The notes below the pieces were generated by a model. That model made no database searches, was not told the DNA's origin, and worked only from the letters and a program-made list of their open reading frames with translations. Positions 14,460 to 23,374 of a stretch of DNA of 36,897 bases are shown in pieces; position 1 is the first letter of the stretch, and each line of letters begins with the position of its first letter. Position numbers and translations under genes: made by a program. The DNA is from Bacillota bacterium (GTDB lineage Bacteria > Bacillota > Negativicutes > Sporomusales > UBA7701), in contig JAEZJM010000005.1 of NCBI GenBank assembly GCA_023415775.1, positions 1 through 36,897 of the forward strand. The letters run 5' to 3'.

Positions 14460-14696
14460 ATGACCAGAAAGGGGTACAGCGCGGGCGACGTGATCTATCT
14501 GGGCAGGCTCGACAACGGCAAGGTTTCCGTCCTGCCGGTGCTGCTTGTCACGCTCGTCAGCGTAAGTTTCGACGGTGAGCTGTGGAAGGTGCGCAGCGCG
14601 GAATCCGACGACGTGTATACCCATTTTATCCAGTATCCGGATGCAGACGACGACCCCGGTGAAGGCGGCCCCTTCGTAAACACCCTCCTCTCCTAG
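14460..14696 (+). CDS. Small conserved-looking hypothetical protein
   Basis: A 78-residue protein starting MTRKGYSAGDVIYLGRLDNG at ATG 14460, with ATGGAGGT seven bases upstream. The sequence suggests a small beta-rich domain (VSVLPVLLVTLVSVSFDGEL, then WKVRSAESDDVYTHF) and an acidic Gly/Pro-rich tail. The in-frame start at 14409 has no ribosome site. It has its own AT-rich leader and ends at a strong terminator at 14710. No family is recognised. Confidence 0.65.
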   Translation: MTRKGYSAGDVIYLGRLDNGKVSVLPVLLVTLVSVSFDGELWKVRSAESDDVYTHFIQYPDADDDPGEGGPFVNTLLS

Positions 14697-14709
14697 CCTC
14701 AAAAAAGCA

Positions 14710-14733
14710 GCCCCCCGGCATCCGCCGGGGGGC
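14710..14733. terminator. Bidirectional terminator between convergent genes
   Basis: GCCCCCCGGC (14710-14719) pairs perfectly with GCCGGGGGGC (14724-14733) around ATCC. T4 follows on the plus strand and T6 on the minus strand, serving the small gene ending at 14696 and the LarA-like gene ending at 14748. Confidence 0.9.
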
Positions 14734-14747
14734 TTTTCCGTGTCTTG

Positions 14748-16043
14748 TTATTTTTGCAGCACAGGCACCGTGTTCGCCGCTCCCGGCATGACGGTGATGG
14801 TGAAATCCTTCTTGCCGAGCTTCTCCTTGGCGATGCGGTACGCTTCGTCCAGGCTGGTGACGGCGATCATGCCCGTGCCGTTGACAAAGTCGACATTCTC
14901 GGGCTTGGTGACGACGATCAGCGGCTGCTTTTGGGCGATGTCCGCACACTTGTAAGCGACGAAGCCGGGGATGGTAAAATGGTTGCGGATAGCCATCTCG
15001 AAATCCAGCATAACCTTGTGTTTGAACCAGTCGCTGAATTCCCGCGGCTCGTAGATATCGCGGCATTCCATGATGCAGATGATCGCCCCGCCCGGCTTGC
15101 AGGCCATAAAGGCGTTATCGATCGTCTTCGAGCCCTGATAGAGGTTGATATCCTTCGGGAAGCCGCCCGAGGAGGCGATGACCAGATCGGCCTGAGCCTT
15201 GATCGGCACGCCGTAGATCTCCTCCACCAGGTTGGTGCCTGCCTCCCACGCCTTGTACCAGTGTCCGGCGAAGAATTTCGCGAACTTGCCCTCGGGCGTG
15301 AAAACGGCGTTCAGCAGGAAATCGGGCTTGGCCAGCTCGGCCATGTCGCACATATCGTGGTGCATATCGTTCGGCTCCAGCGACCCTGAAGCGCACATCG
15401 GGTTGAGGCCCTTGCCGACCTCCTTGTTCATGCAGAACAGATGGTTGCCCTGGATGGTGCGGAAGCCGCTGATCGCCGGCATGATCGACTTACGGCCGCC
15501 GCCGTAGCCGGCCATGAAGTGATAAACGATGCCGCCGGTGATGATCATCCTGTCCGCCTCGGCCAGGCGCTTGTTGATGTACGTCTCGACGCCGCGCTTG
15601 GTTTTGCCCACATACGTGAGCTCGTCCTTGTTGTGGCAGTCGTGCTGATAAATGGGCACCCGGTGGCAGACATCCTGACCGCACACCAGGACGTCCTCAT
15701 CGGCGGTGTGGGCGCGGTGGGCGCCGAGGCCGATGACGATAAACATGTCGCTGTCGGGGATGCCGCAGGCGTTCAGCTCATCGAGCAGCACAGGCAAAAA
15801 GTGATTGAACTTGACCCAGGCCCGGGTGATGTCGCTGACGACGATGCCGACCTTCTCCCCCGGCTTGACGATTTCCTTCAGGGGCGGGGTGCCGATGGGA
15901 TTGGCGAGCGCCTCCTTGACGGCTGCCGCCACATCGGTAACCGGCGGATAAGCTTTCCCTTCGATGATCTGTATTATCTGCTCTTCAGGCAGGGCGAGCT
16001 TGAGCTTCTGATCACCGAATCCGAACTCGAAAACCTTTTCCAT
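14748..16043 (-). CDS. larA: LarA-family nickel-pincer racemase/epimerase
   Basis: A 431-residue LarA/DUF2088 protein. Lactate racemase residues that bind or work with the nickel-pincer nucleotide are conserved one position displaced from Lactiplantibacillus LarA: His109 (GAHR), His175 (VYHFMAG), Lys185 (GGGRKSIMP) and His201 (GNHLF). The usual SDITRP substrate motif reads SDITRAWVKFN (70-80): Arg75 is kept but the following Pro/Ser region differs, suggesting a different 2-hydroxyacid. Start ATG 16043-16041 has GAGGTGG upstream; the frame continues to 16061 with no ribosome site. The cofactor genes larB, larC and larE are not in this window. Gene symbol by family only. Confidence 0.85.
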   Translation of the reverse strand: MEKVFEFGFGDQKLKLALPEEQIIQIIEGKAYPPVTDVAAAVKEALANPIGTPPLKEIVKPGEKVGIVVSDITRAWVKFNHFLPVLLDELNACGIPDSDMFIVIGLGAHRAHTADEDVLVCGQDVCHRVPIYQHDCHNKDELTYVGKTKRGVETYINKRLAEADRMIITGGIVYHFMAGYGGGRKSIMPAISGFRTIQGNHLFCMNKEVGKGLNPMCASGSLEPNDMHHDMCDMAELAKPDFLLNAVFTPEGKFAKFFAGHWYKAWEAGTNLVEEIYGVPIKAQADLVIASSGGFPKDINLYQGSKTIDNAFMACKPGGAIICIMECRDIYEPREFSDWFKHKVMLDFEMAIRNHFTIPGFVAYKCADIAQKQPLIVVTKPENVDFVNGTGMIAVTSLDEAYRIAKEKLGKKDFTITVMPGAANTVPVLQK

Positions 16044-16163
16044 GATAAATATCCACCTCACGTAGCAATTTATCCTATACTATTAGCCCTCGAGGTAACT
16101 ATTTCCTGCCCGCCCCAGGGCAAAAAAGTATTCCCTGTAATATTATATTTTTTTATCCCGCCG

Positions 16164-17495
16164 CTATCCGCCGCCGTCGCCGAAGAGATTGCCCAGGGTC
16201 GTCAGCCCGTAACCCCTGGACCGCAGGGCGGGAATGACCTCCCGCAGAGCTTCGGCGGTATGCGCCCCGTGCAGGTGAAAAAGGACGACCGATCCGGCCG
16301 CAGCGTCGCCGGCAACCTGCCGGGAGATCGTCGCCGCGTCCAGCCCGGACCAGTCGCGGCTGTCCACGTCCCACATCACCAGCGCCCGATAGCCCAGCTC
16401 GCTGAGGAGGCCGGTCAGCGTGCCGTTGTACACCCCGTAAGGCGGGCGAAAGAACCGCGCCCCTTCCCGGCCGGTCACCTCCCGCAGCGCCTCGCGGGCC
16501 GCCAGGATTTCCTCCCGCATCGCAGCCGTGTCCAGCCAGCTGAAGCGGGGATGAGAATAAGAATGATTGGCGATCTCGTGCCCCTCGGCCGCCATGCGCC
16601 GAACCTCGTCGGGGTTGGCCTTCACCCACTCCCCCAGCAGGAAGAAGGTGCTGCGCACCCCGGCTTCCTTAAGGACATCGAGAATCTCGTTCACCCGCCA
16701 TGCCGGGCCGCCGTCGTCGAAGGTAAGCGCCACATAAGGCCGTTCGGCCTCGCTCCGCCTTAGCACGGCCACCGGCCCGCCCGTCCGCGGCGGGGCGGAG
16801 GGCGTGGCTGACGGCGGGATCACTGCGGCCGGAGGAATTTTTCGCAAAAGCTCGCTCGCCGTCACCAGCTCGAAGCCCCGCGCTTTCAGTTCGCGGACGA
16901 TCGCCGGCAGAGCGGCCGCCGCCGCCTTGACCTTCATATTGATATTAACGATCGCCCCGCCGGTGATCGCCCCTTTGAGCTGTTCGACCACCGCCTCCGG
17001 CGAATCCACCAGCCAGTCGCCTGTATCCAGCCCCCGGACCACGACAACGGGCGGCGTCAGCTTCGCCGCGGCCTCGCGGAAGTTGTCGCCATAATAGTTG
17101 TAGGGCGGCCTGACGACGCGCGGCAGTGCGCCCGCTGCCGCCTGCACCGCCTTGGCCCCGGCCGCGAGGTCGGCGGCGATGGCCGGGACGCCGGCCTCGG
17201 CCCAGTATTCGTGGCGCAGCCCGTGGTTGCCGAATTCGTGGCCGTCGGCGACCGCCTGCTTTATCGCCAGGCCGGCCATGGCTTCGCCCTTGACGAAGAA
17301 GGTGACTTTTATCTTTTCTTCCCGGCACAGCTTGAGCACGGCCACAAACTCGGCCGCGTTCTCCACATCCTCCAGCGTCAGGGCCACCGCCTGCGCCGCC
17401 TGCGCCTTATCGACGACGGCCGGCAAAGCGCCCGCAGCCGGCTGCGGGCCGGCCAAAACGGCGATAATAATTGCTATGATAATCGCTATCTGCAA
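16164..17495 (-). CDS. Exported polysaccharide deacetylase with two NodB domains
   Basis: A 443-residue protein: signal peptide 1-22, NodB-like domain I (about 36-215), Pro-rich linker (221-245) and NodB domain II (about 252-440). Domain II has the full catalytic set: Asp260-Asp261 (LTFDDG), His311 and His315 (NHSYSH), RPPY (350-353), DVDSRDW, and LFHLH with His407. Domain I keeps His91/His95, RPPY (129-132) and DTGDW but has LTLEDV for TFDDG and no final histidine (NINMK), so it is probably inactive or altered. The enzyme likely de-N-acetylates a cell-envelope glycan such as peptidoglycan. Start TTG 17495-17493 has AGGAGG seven bases upstream. Confidence 0.9.
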   Translation of the reverse strand: MQIAIIIAIIIAVLAGPQPAAGALPAVVDKAQAAQAVALTLEDVENAAEFVAVLKLCREEKIKVTFFVKGEAMAGLAIKQAVADGHEFGNHGLRHEYWAEAGVPAIAADLAAGAKAVQAAAGALPRVVRPPYNYYGDNFREAAAKLTPPVVVVRGLDTGDWLVDSPEAVVEQLKGAITGGAIVNINMKVKAAAAALPAIVRELKARGFELVTASELLRKIPPAAVIPPSATPSAPPRTGGPVAVLRRSEAERPYVALTFDDGGPAWRVNEILDVLKEAGVRSTFFLLGEWVKANPDEVRRMAAEGHEIANHSYSHPRFSWLDTAAMREEILAAREALREVTGREGARFFRPPYGVYNGTLTGLLSELGYRALVMWDVDSRDWSGLDAATISRQVAGDAAAGSVVLFHLHGAHTAEALREVIPALRSRGYGLTTLGNLFGDGGG

Positions 17496-17656
17496 AGCAT
17501 CATCCTCCTGTCAGCAAAGCTCACTGACAGTGTATGACGCCTGTCCTGGCGGTAGAACCGCCGGCGGAGGTTGCCACCGGCCGGCAAATTGACTACAATG
17601 ATAGGTATGGAAAAGCCCTGGCAAAACCACTGACATTTTCGTACATTTTATTCTGA

Positions 17657-17704
17657 CATTTGCCCTGGCATTCGCCCTGACATTCGCCCTGACATTTGCC
17701 CTGA
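17657..17704. repeat. Four tandem 12-bp repeats upstream of the formate dehydrogenase
   Basis: Units CATTTGCCCTGG, CATTCGCCCTGA, CATTCGCCCTGA and CATTTGCCCTGA directly follow one another; a degenerate CTGACATTTT precedes them at about 17630. They end 29 bp before the formate dehydrogenase ATG, so they lie in its 5' leader or over its promoter. Candidate regulator-binding array. Confidence 0.9.
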
Positions 17705-17733
17705 AATAACCTTAACGAGGAGTATTGCCCGAT

Positions 17734-20229
17734 ATGAGAACGATTCCCGGCATCTGCCGTTTTTGCTCCGGAGGGTGCGGCGCCCTTTTCAGCGTGGCGA
17801 AGGGCGAAATCGTCGCCGTCCAGGGCGACCCCTCCCACCCCGTCAGCCAGGGCGCTCTGTGCCCGAAGGCGGGGGTGGGCTCTTTCCGCGGCCGTCCGGG
17901 CCGCGTCACCCGGCCGCTGTGGCGGCCGGCGGGGGCCGACGGGTGGCGGGAGATCACGTGGCGGCAGGCTATAGCCCTGCTGGCGGCGAGGCTCAAGGCG
18001 GCGCGCGACACGGGCTGGGCGCCCGCCGACGCCCGCACGGACGGCATCGCGGTGTTCGGCTCGGCCGCGGTGACCAACGAGGAGAGCTATCTGCTGGGCA
18101 AGCTCACGCGCCTGCTGGGTTCGACGTATATCGAGCATCAGGCCCGCGTCTGACACGCCCCCACGGTGGCAGGTCTGTCATCGACGTTCGGTTACGGGGC
18201 GACAACAAATTCGTGGACCGACCTGGCCGCGGCCGGCACGGTGCTGATCGCCGGGGCCAACGCGGCCGACAATCATCCGGTGGCGATGCGGCAGGTGCTG
18301 GCCGCGCGGGCGGCCGGGGCGAAGGTGGTGGTGGTCGACCCCCGCCGCACTCCCACCGCCGCTCAGGCCGACGTTTTCGCCCAGCTCCGTCCCGGCAGCG
18401 ATATCGCCCTGCTGGGGGCGGTCATCCATATTATCCTGGAGAAAGGGCTGTTCGACCGGGATTATGTAACCAGGTTCACGAACGCCCGCTTGCTGGTTAA
18501 TCCCGGTTACAGCTTCGCCGAAGGGCTGTTCGCGGGCTACGACGCCGCGACCCGCAGCTATGATACCGGCCGCTGGGCCTATGCCGCGGACGAAGGGGGC
18601 CAGGCGGCCGAGGCGGCGGATATCGATGCGCCGGGAACGGTTTTCAGCCACCTGCGCGAACACTTCCGGCGCTACGACGCGGCGACGGCGGCGGCCATCA
18701 CCGGCGTGCCGGCGGCGACCATCGCCCAGATGGCGGCGGCGGTGGCCGGACGGCGGCCGCTGGCCATTCTTTACGCTTTAGGGATAACCCAGCATACTAC
18801 GGCGGTACAGACCATCCGCTGCTACGCCATCCTGTCGCTGCTTCTGGGCTCGGTGGGGCTGGCGGGCGGCGGGGTGAACGCGCTGAGGGGCGAGGCCAAT
18901 GTGCAGGGGTCGACCGACCTCGGCAGCCTCGCCACCAGCCTGCCGGGCTATCTGCCGGCGCCGTCCCGGGAGGACGCGACCCTGGCGGATTACGCGGGCA
19001 GGCACGGGACGGAGGCGGCCGGCGGCGTCGCGGCCCTGCTGGCGGCATGGTTCGACGCGCCGCCGGAGGAAAGCTACTGCTGGCTGCCACGCCAAGGAGC
19101 CGGCAAACCGACCACCTACCTGCCGATGCTGGCGGCGATGGCGGCCGGGCAATTCAAGGCGGCGCTGGCGGTGGGCATCAACCCGATGATCAGCACGCCC
19201 GACAACCGTCTGGCGGCGCGGGCTCTGGCGGCGCTCGACACGTTGGCGGTCGTCGATCTCTTCCCTTCCGAGACGGCCGGGTTCTGGCGGCTACCCGGTG
19301 TGAATCCTGCGGAGATCAAGACCGAGGTCGTGCTGCTGCCGGCGGCCCACTTTTACGAGAAGGCCGGCTCGGTGACTAGCGGCGGCCGCCTTATCCAGTG
19401 GCAGCGGCGGCTCCTCCGCCCCGCGGGGCTGGCCAGGCCCGACCTGGCGATAGTCGACCGTCTGTTCCGGGCGGTGCGCCGCCTGTACGCGACGGCCCCA
19501 GCCCCGAAGGACGAGCCCCTGCTGGCGGCGAGGTGGGACTACGGGCAGCCGGCGGATGCGCGAAAGGTGCTGCAGGAGATCGACCGCGGCTGCCGCCTGT
19601 ACGCCGGGGCGGCCGAAGCTGTCGAGGCGGGGCGAAACTATGCCTGGCCGGGCGACCGGCGGATACTGTACGAGGGTGGAGCGTTCGCCACGCCCGAAGG
19701 CGTGGCCCGCCTGTTCGCCGCCCCTTATGCCTGCCGGCCGGCAGGCGACGCCGCGCCGGCGAAGGTGGCGGCGGTCTGCGCCGACGGTCCGTTGCCCGAG
19801 CACTACGAGCCGGCGGAGAGTCCGCTGGTCAACCCCCTTCATCCGGCGGCGAGCGCCAATCCCCTGCTGCGGGCGCCGGGAGCTGACGAAAACGGCGCTT
19901 TCCCGTATGTGCTGACGACGTACGCCGCTCCGACCGGAACCGGAACGGCGGTGGTGGTGGAGGTCTCGGCCGCGCTGGCGGACGAACTGGCGCTGACCGG
20001 CGGCGAAGAGGTAGCGGTGGCGTCGGCCCGCGGCGAGGTGCGGGCCAGGGTGCGGGTGAGCGAGACGCTGCGGCCGCTGACGGCGGGGGGGCGGACGGTC
20101 CATACGGTGGCCATGCCGCTGGGGCGGGCGGCGACCGCGCTGGGCGTCAACGCCATTACCAGCGCGGCGACAGACCCTAACGCCGGCACGCCGGCGGCGA
20201 AAAGCTGCCTGGTGGATATTCGCCGGTAA
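17734..20229 (+). CDS. fdhF: Selenocysteine formate dehydrogenase, catalytic subunit
   Basis: An 831-residue molybdo/tungsto-bis-PGD formate dehydrogenase. The frame contains an in-frame TGA at 18151-18153 read as selenocysteine: codon 140, context ARV-Sec-HAPTVAG, the same number and motif as Sec140-His141 of E. coli FdhH. Residues 8, 11, 15 and 43 are Cys (CRFCSGGC...LCPKAG), the [4Fe-4S] ligands. The molybdopterin domains follow, ending in the dinucleotide-binding segment (PNAGTPAAKSCLVDIRR). Start: ATG 17734, 11 nt after GAGGAG; TTG at 17725 is only 2 nt after it. No electron-transfer, hydrogenase or FdhD gene is adjacent, so partners lie elsewhere. It catalyses formate oxidation or CO2 reduction. 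Confidence 0.93.
18151..18180 (+). promoter_or_regulatory. SECIS element
   Basis: Immediately after the TGA, TGGCA (18167-18171) pairs with TGTCA (18176-18180) around loop GGTC; the apical AGGTCTG core and its 13-nt distance from the TGA copy the E. coli fdhF SECIS. SelB would bind here. Confidence 0.8.
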
Positions 20230-20241
20230 TAAGGACGCAAA

Positions 20242-20264
20242 AACCCCGGTCTACGACCGGGGTT
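20242..20264 (-). terminator. Terminator between formate dehydrogenase and 65-residue gene
   Basis: AACCCCGGT (20242-20250) pairs with ACCGGGGTT (20256-20264). T5 follows on the minus strand, so it primarily ends the small leftward gene, whose stop codon lies partly in the stem. On the plus strand it could weakly end fdhF transcripts. Confidence 0.75.
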
Positions 20265-20460
20265 AGCTATGTTTGGCCCTGTTCCAGTTGACCTCGTCTT
20301 TGCCCCTTGTCAGGAGGGCGCTGACGATTTTGTCTGACGGAAGGCCGGTTTTGCCTTTCACCCTCACGAGCAGGTGGATGAGATAGTTGAATTTGGCCTG
20401 TTCGTCCGGCTGCCGCGCAAAGGCCGGTTTCACGGATTTCACGGTCATCATCTCCATCAT
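20263..20460 (-). CDS. Small hypothetical protein
   Basis: A 65-residue protein (MMEMMTVKSVKPAFARQPDE...), charged and probably helical (QAKFNYLIHLLVRVKGKTGL, then PSDKIVSALLTRGKDEVNWN). Several ATG codons sit at the start (20460, 20457, 20448, 20445); GGAG lies just before the last ones, so translation may begin with MTVKSV. It ends in a terminator and its promoter would lie in the AT-rich stretch to the right. Family not recognised. Confidence 0.55.
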   Translation of the reverse strand: MMEMMTVKSVKPAFARQPDEQAKFNYLIHLLVRVKGKTGLPSDKIVSALLTRGKDEVNWNRAKHS

Positions 20461-20704
20461 GTCTTTGTCTTATTTTTACCATTTTCACGCCAATTTGTCA
20501 ATATTAATTTTCGGTTAATAATAATTATTTTATATGATAAAAACAATAACCGGCCACTACAAATCAGCTCGTAAAATTTTCCGCTCATATCCAGTTGTAA
20601 AAATAAGGTAATATGAATACCCATAAAGCCTGCTAGGAAAGCTATATGAAGAACTTATCGATAATTGCGATCAATGCTTATAACCCAAAGGAGATGGTGC
20701 GATT

Positions 20705-21991
20705 ATGGATACTATCATTGATTTATTAGTTGTAGGTGCCGGCCCGGCAGGACTTATGACGGCAAAAGCCGCAACAGAATTAGGGTTGAAAGTAATACTT
20801 ATTGAGAAAAACAAAAGCTTCAGACAGTTATGCCGGGCATGTTCCGCTCAATTTATTCTCGATGACGGGTACGAAAATGAATTCATCAAAATAGCGGATG
20901 GGAAAATAGTTTTTACAAAGAATAAGTTTGCGGTTAACTATTCCGGAGCTTTAGTTGATGTTACCAATAAATATTATTTCTCTCCAAAAGGCCATAGAAT
21001 CCATTTTGCTCATCCAGACCAAAGACCATTTGCTATGAAATTCGATAAACGAAAACTTGTTGATGATTTATATAAAGAATGTGAAGCGTCAGGCGTGGAC
21101 GTCAGAATGTCAACTTTGGCTTTGGGCGGATCAGATACGGGCGACCACGTAAGTATATTTCTTAAAAATGAGAATAACCGCTATACTATCAAGGCAAAAA
21201 AAGTTGTTATCGCTGAGGGTGCGAATGCACATGTAACCGGAATCTTTGGTCTCAATAAAAACAGAACGCTATTTGCCACCGCCCATGTATTAAAATATAT
21301 CCTTGAAGGAATATCCGGAATCGAGCCTAACAGTTGGAATCTCTTCTATGGAAAGACGTATCATTCCAATTCACCAGTAATTATAGGTCCAAGTTTATAT
21401 GGTGACGAAACATTTGAATTAACACTTTCAGGAAGCACAACCTTAAGACCTGAATCAATTTATGAAAATGTGACCAAAAACAGTCCGCTTAAAAACCGCT
21501 TTGCTAATGCTAGATTAATAGCTAAACAAGGGTGTGCAGTTAAGGCTTTCTCCTCCTTAAAGGTACCCTATAGCGGTAATGTTATCACCATTGGCGATAG
21601 TGCCGCCTTTGTTGAAGTTGAAGTCCAAGGAGCCTTAATGTGCGGTTATCATGCAGCAAAAGCAATCCATGAGGAACTGCAAGGAAATAATGGCTTTGAG
21701 CAATATACCGAGTGGTGGAAAGACTCTTTTGAATTTAATCGTGATGATTACCTCCTAGTATCTCAAGGTTATGCACTTGTTCCGACCTATTCCGATGATG
21801 AAATTGATTATCTTTTTTCTCTTATTGAAGGAAAGACCTTAGAAGGTACGTACAGTCAGTATAAAACGCCGAAGCTTATTTGGGATTCCATTTTAGCGCA
21901 TAAGGATCAAATTCAAAGGGAACGACCGCTTATTTATGAAAAGATAGAAAAAATGAATACTATGACTCTGACAGATACATTTAATAGTTAG
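20705..21991 (+). CDS. FAD-dependent geranylgeranyl-reductase-like oxidoreductase, copy 1
   Basis: A 428-residue flavoprotein of the GGR/FixC (COG0644-like) group. The FAD-binding GAGPAG is at residues 11-16, an acidic residue ends the second strand (LIEKN), and the distal FAD motif (TIGDSAAFVEVEVQGALMCG) is near 295. A CRACSAQF segment (43-50) takes the place of the PCGG-type cysteine motif. Members reduce isoprenoid double bonds (archaeal lipids, chlorophyll phytyl chains, menaquinone) or act as other flavin monooxygenase-like enzymes; substrate unknown. AAAGGAGATGG precedes ATG 20705. It is directly followed by a paralogue. AT-rich codon use contrasts with the GC-rich neighbours, indicating transfer. 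Confidence 0.75.
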   Translation: MDTIIDLLVVGAGPAGLMTAKAATELGLKVILIEKNKSFRQLCRACSAQFILDDGYENEFIKIADGKIVFTKNKFAVNYSGALVDVTNKYYFSPKGHRIHFAHPDQRPFAMKFDKRKLVDDLYKECEASGVDVRMSTLALGGSDTGDHVSIFLKNENNRYTIKAKKVVIAEGANAHVTGIFGLNKNRTLFATAHVLKYILEGISGIEPNSWNLFYGKTYHSNSPVIIGPSLYGDETFELTLSGSTTLRPESIYENVTKNSPLKNRFANARLIAKQGCAVKAFSSLKVPYSGNVITIGDSAAFVEVEVQGALMCGYHAAKAIHEELQGNNGFEQYTEWWKDSFEFNRDDYLLVSQGYALVPTYSDDEIDYLFSLIEGKTLEGTYSQYKTPKLIWDSILAHKDQIQRERPLIYEKIEKMNTMTLTDTFNS

Positions 21992-22002
21992 GAGTATATA
22001 AT

Positions 22003-23295
22003 ATGAACAATATTTTTGATTTAGCTATAGTCGGCGCCGGACCTGCAGGCCTTATGACGGCAAAAACCGCAGCAGAATCGGGTCTGAAAGTAGCTCTTAT
22101 TGAAATGAAACATGATATAAAAAAAATAAAGCGGGCATGTTCTGCTCAATTTGTTATGGACGAGGAATATGAAAATGAGAGCCTTGAAATACAGGATAAC
22201 AAAATACTTTTCCCCAAGAATGGTTTCCATATCACCTACACGGGAAGGTTGTTAAATATTACAGATAACTACCATCACTCTCCTAGCGACAATAAAATCC
22301 ATTTAGCCCATCCGGATCATAGTCCTTTTGCCGTTAAGTTTGATAAAGGGCAACTCCTTCAGGATTTACTGGATGCTTGCGAAAAACACGGCGTAGAATT
22401 AAGACTGGCAACCATCGCAACCGGTGGAGAAGAGATGGGTGACCATGTCAGAGTAGATGTCAAAGAACACGAAAAATCTACTTCTATTGCTGCAAGAAAG
22501 CTAGTGATTGCTGAAGGCGCCAATGCAAAAGTAACCGGCATATTTGGCTTTAACGAAGGCAGACGGCTCTTTGGTATACCTCTTGTATTAAGTTATACAA
22601 TTGAAGATGCCACCGGATTTGAACCACATAGCTGGAACCAATTTTATGGAAGCGAGTATCATCCGTTCGCAGAAGTAATGGTTGAATCCAGTCTGGAGGG
22701 TAACGATGCTATCGAATTGACCATTACCGGTACTAAAGATTTTCCACCAGACAAGCTTTTTGAAAACCTTATCAAAAATAGTCCAATGAGCAAACATTTT
22801 ACTAATGCCCGTATAATAGACCAAAAGGGCTGTTCTCTTAAATCTTACTCCCCACTCAAAAAACCCTATTCAGGCAATGTGCTTGTAATCGGTGATAGTG
22901 CAGCTCATGTTGAGGTTCTTGTTCAGGGAGCTTTAATGTGCGGATACCATGCAGCCAATGCAGTCAAAGATGAGCTTAATGGAAAGAATGGTTTTGAGCA
23001 TTATACTTGTTGGTGGAATGAGGCATTTGATTTCAATCGCGTTGATGCCCTTGAATTGGTTAAGCTATATGGTAGTTTGGCTATGAGACCAAAGTACTCG
23101 GATGAGGAACTTGATTATATATTTTCTTTGCTTGAAGGCGAAGTATTGAATGGAAATTTCAGTCAGTTCGAAGTTCCTAAAAAGGTATGGAAGGCAATTT
23201 TAGCGCATAAGACGCAAATTCAAACCGAAAGACCAATTTTATTTGATAAGATACGGAATATCGATGAGTTGAATCGTGAAGGAAAACTTAATTGA
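22003..23295 (+). CDS. FAD-dependent geranylgeranyl-reductase-like oxidoreductase, copy 2
   Basis: A 430-residue paralogue of the preceding protein, clearly related along its whole length (same GAGPAGLMTAK start, RACSAQF motif at 44-50, GDSAAHVEVLVQGALMCG near 297, C-terminal KTQIQTERPILFDKIR). The first Cys of copy 1's CRAC is replaced here (KRAC). It starts at ATG 22003, 11 bp after the previous stop, with TTAGGAG. The tandem pair has diverged considerably, which suggests two subunits or two consecutive reductions rather than dose amplification. It is in one transcription unit with copy 1 and probably with the bilin-reductase-like gene at 23375. Confidence 0.75.
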   Translation: MNNIFDLAIVGAGPAGLMTAKTAAESGLKVALIEMKHDIKKIKRACSAQFVMDEEYENESLEIQDNKILFPKNGFHITYTGRLLNITDNYHHSPSDNKIHLAHPDHSPFAVKFDKGQLLQDLLDACEKHGVELRLATIATGGEEMGDHVRVDVKEHEKSTSIAARKLVIAEGANAKVTGIFGFNEGRRLFGIPLVLSYTIEDATGFEPHSWNQFYGSEYHPFAEVMVESSLEGNDAIELTITGTKDFPPDKLFENLIKNSPMSKHFTNARIIDQKGCSLKSYSPLKKPYSGNVLVIGDSAAHVEVLVQGALMCGYHAANAVKDELNGKNGFEHYTCWWNEAFDFNRVDALELVKLYGSLAMRPKYSDEELDYIFSLLEGEVLNGNFSQFEVPKKVWKAILAHKTQIQTERPILFDKIRNIDELNREGKLN

Positions 23296-23374
23296 TACCG
23301 TGTTGTCTTATAGTATCTCCTAAAAAAGTTTACGAATTAAAGCCGCTCCCGGCATTTAAAAGGAGATAATCATC

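Noticed and set aside
15441..16763. 440-residue plus-strand frame
   Set aside because: It spans two leftward genes (LarA and deacetylase) and the gap between them; no ribosome site or domain.
17657..17704. CRISPR array
   Set aside because: Units are only 12 bp with no spacers between them; no cas genes in the window.
18151..18153. Stop codon interrupting the formate dehydrogenase, suggesting a pseudogene or sequencing error
   Set aside because: The TGA is at the catalytic Sec140 position with the exact V-Sec-H context and a SECIS hairpin, and the frame is unchanged on both sides.
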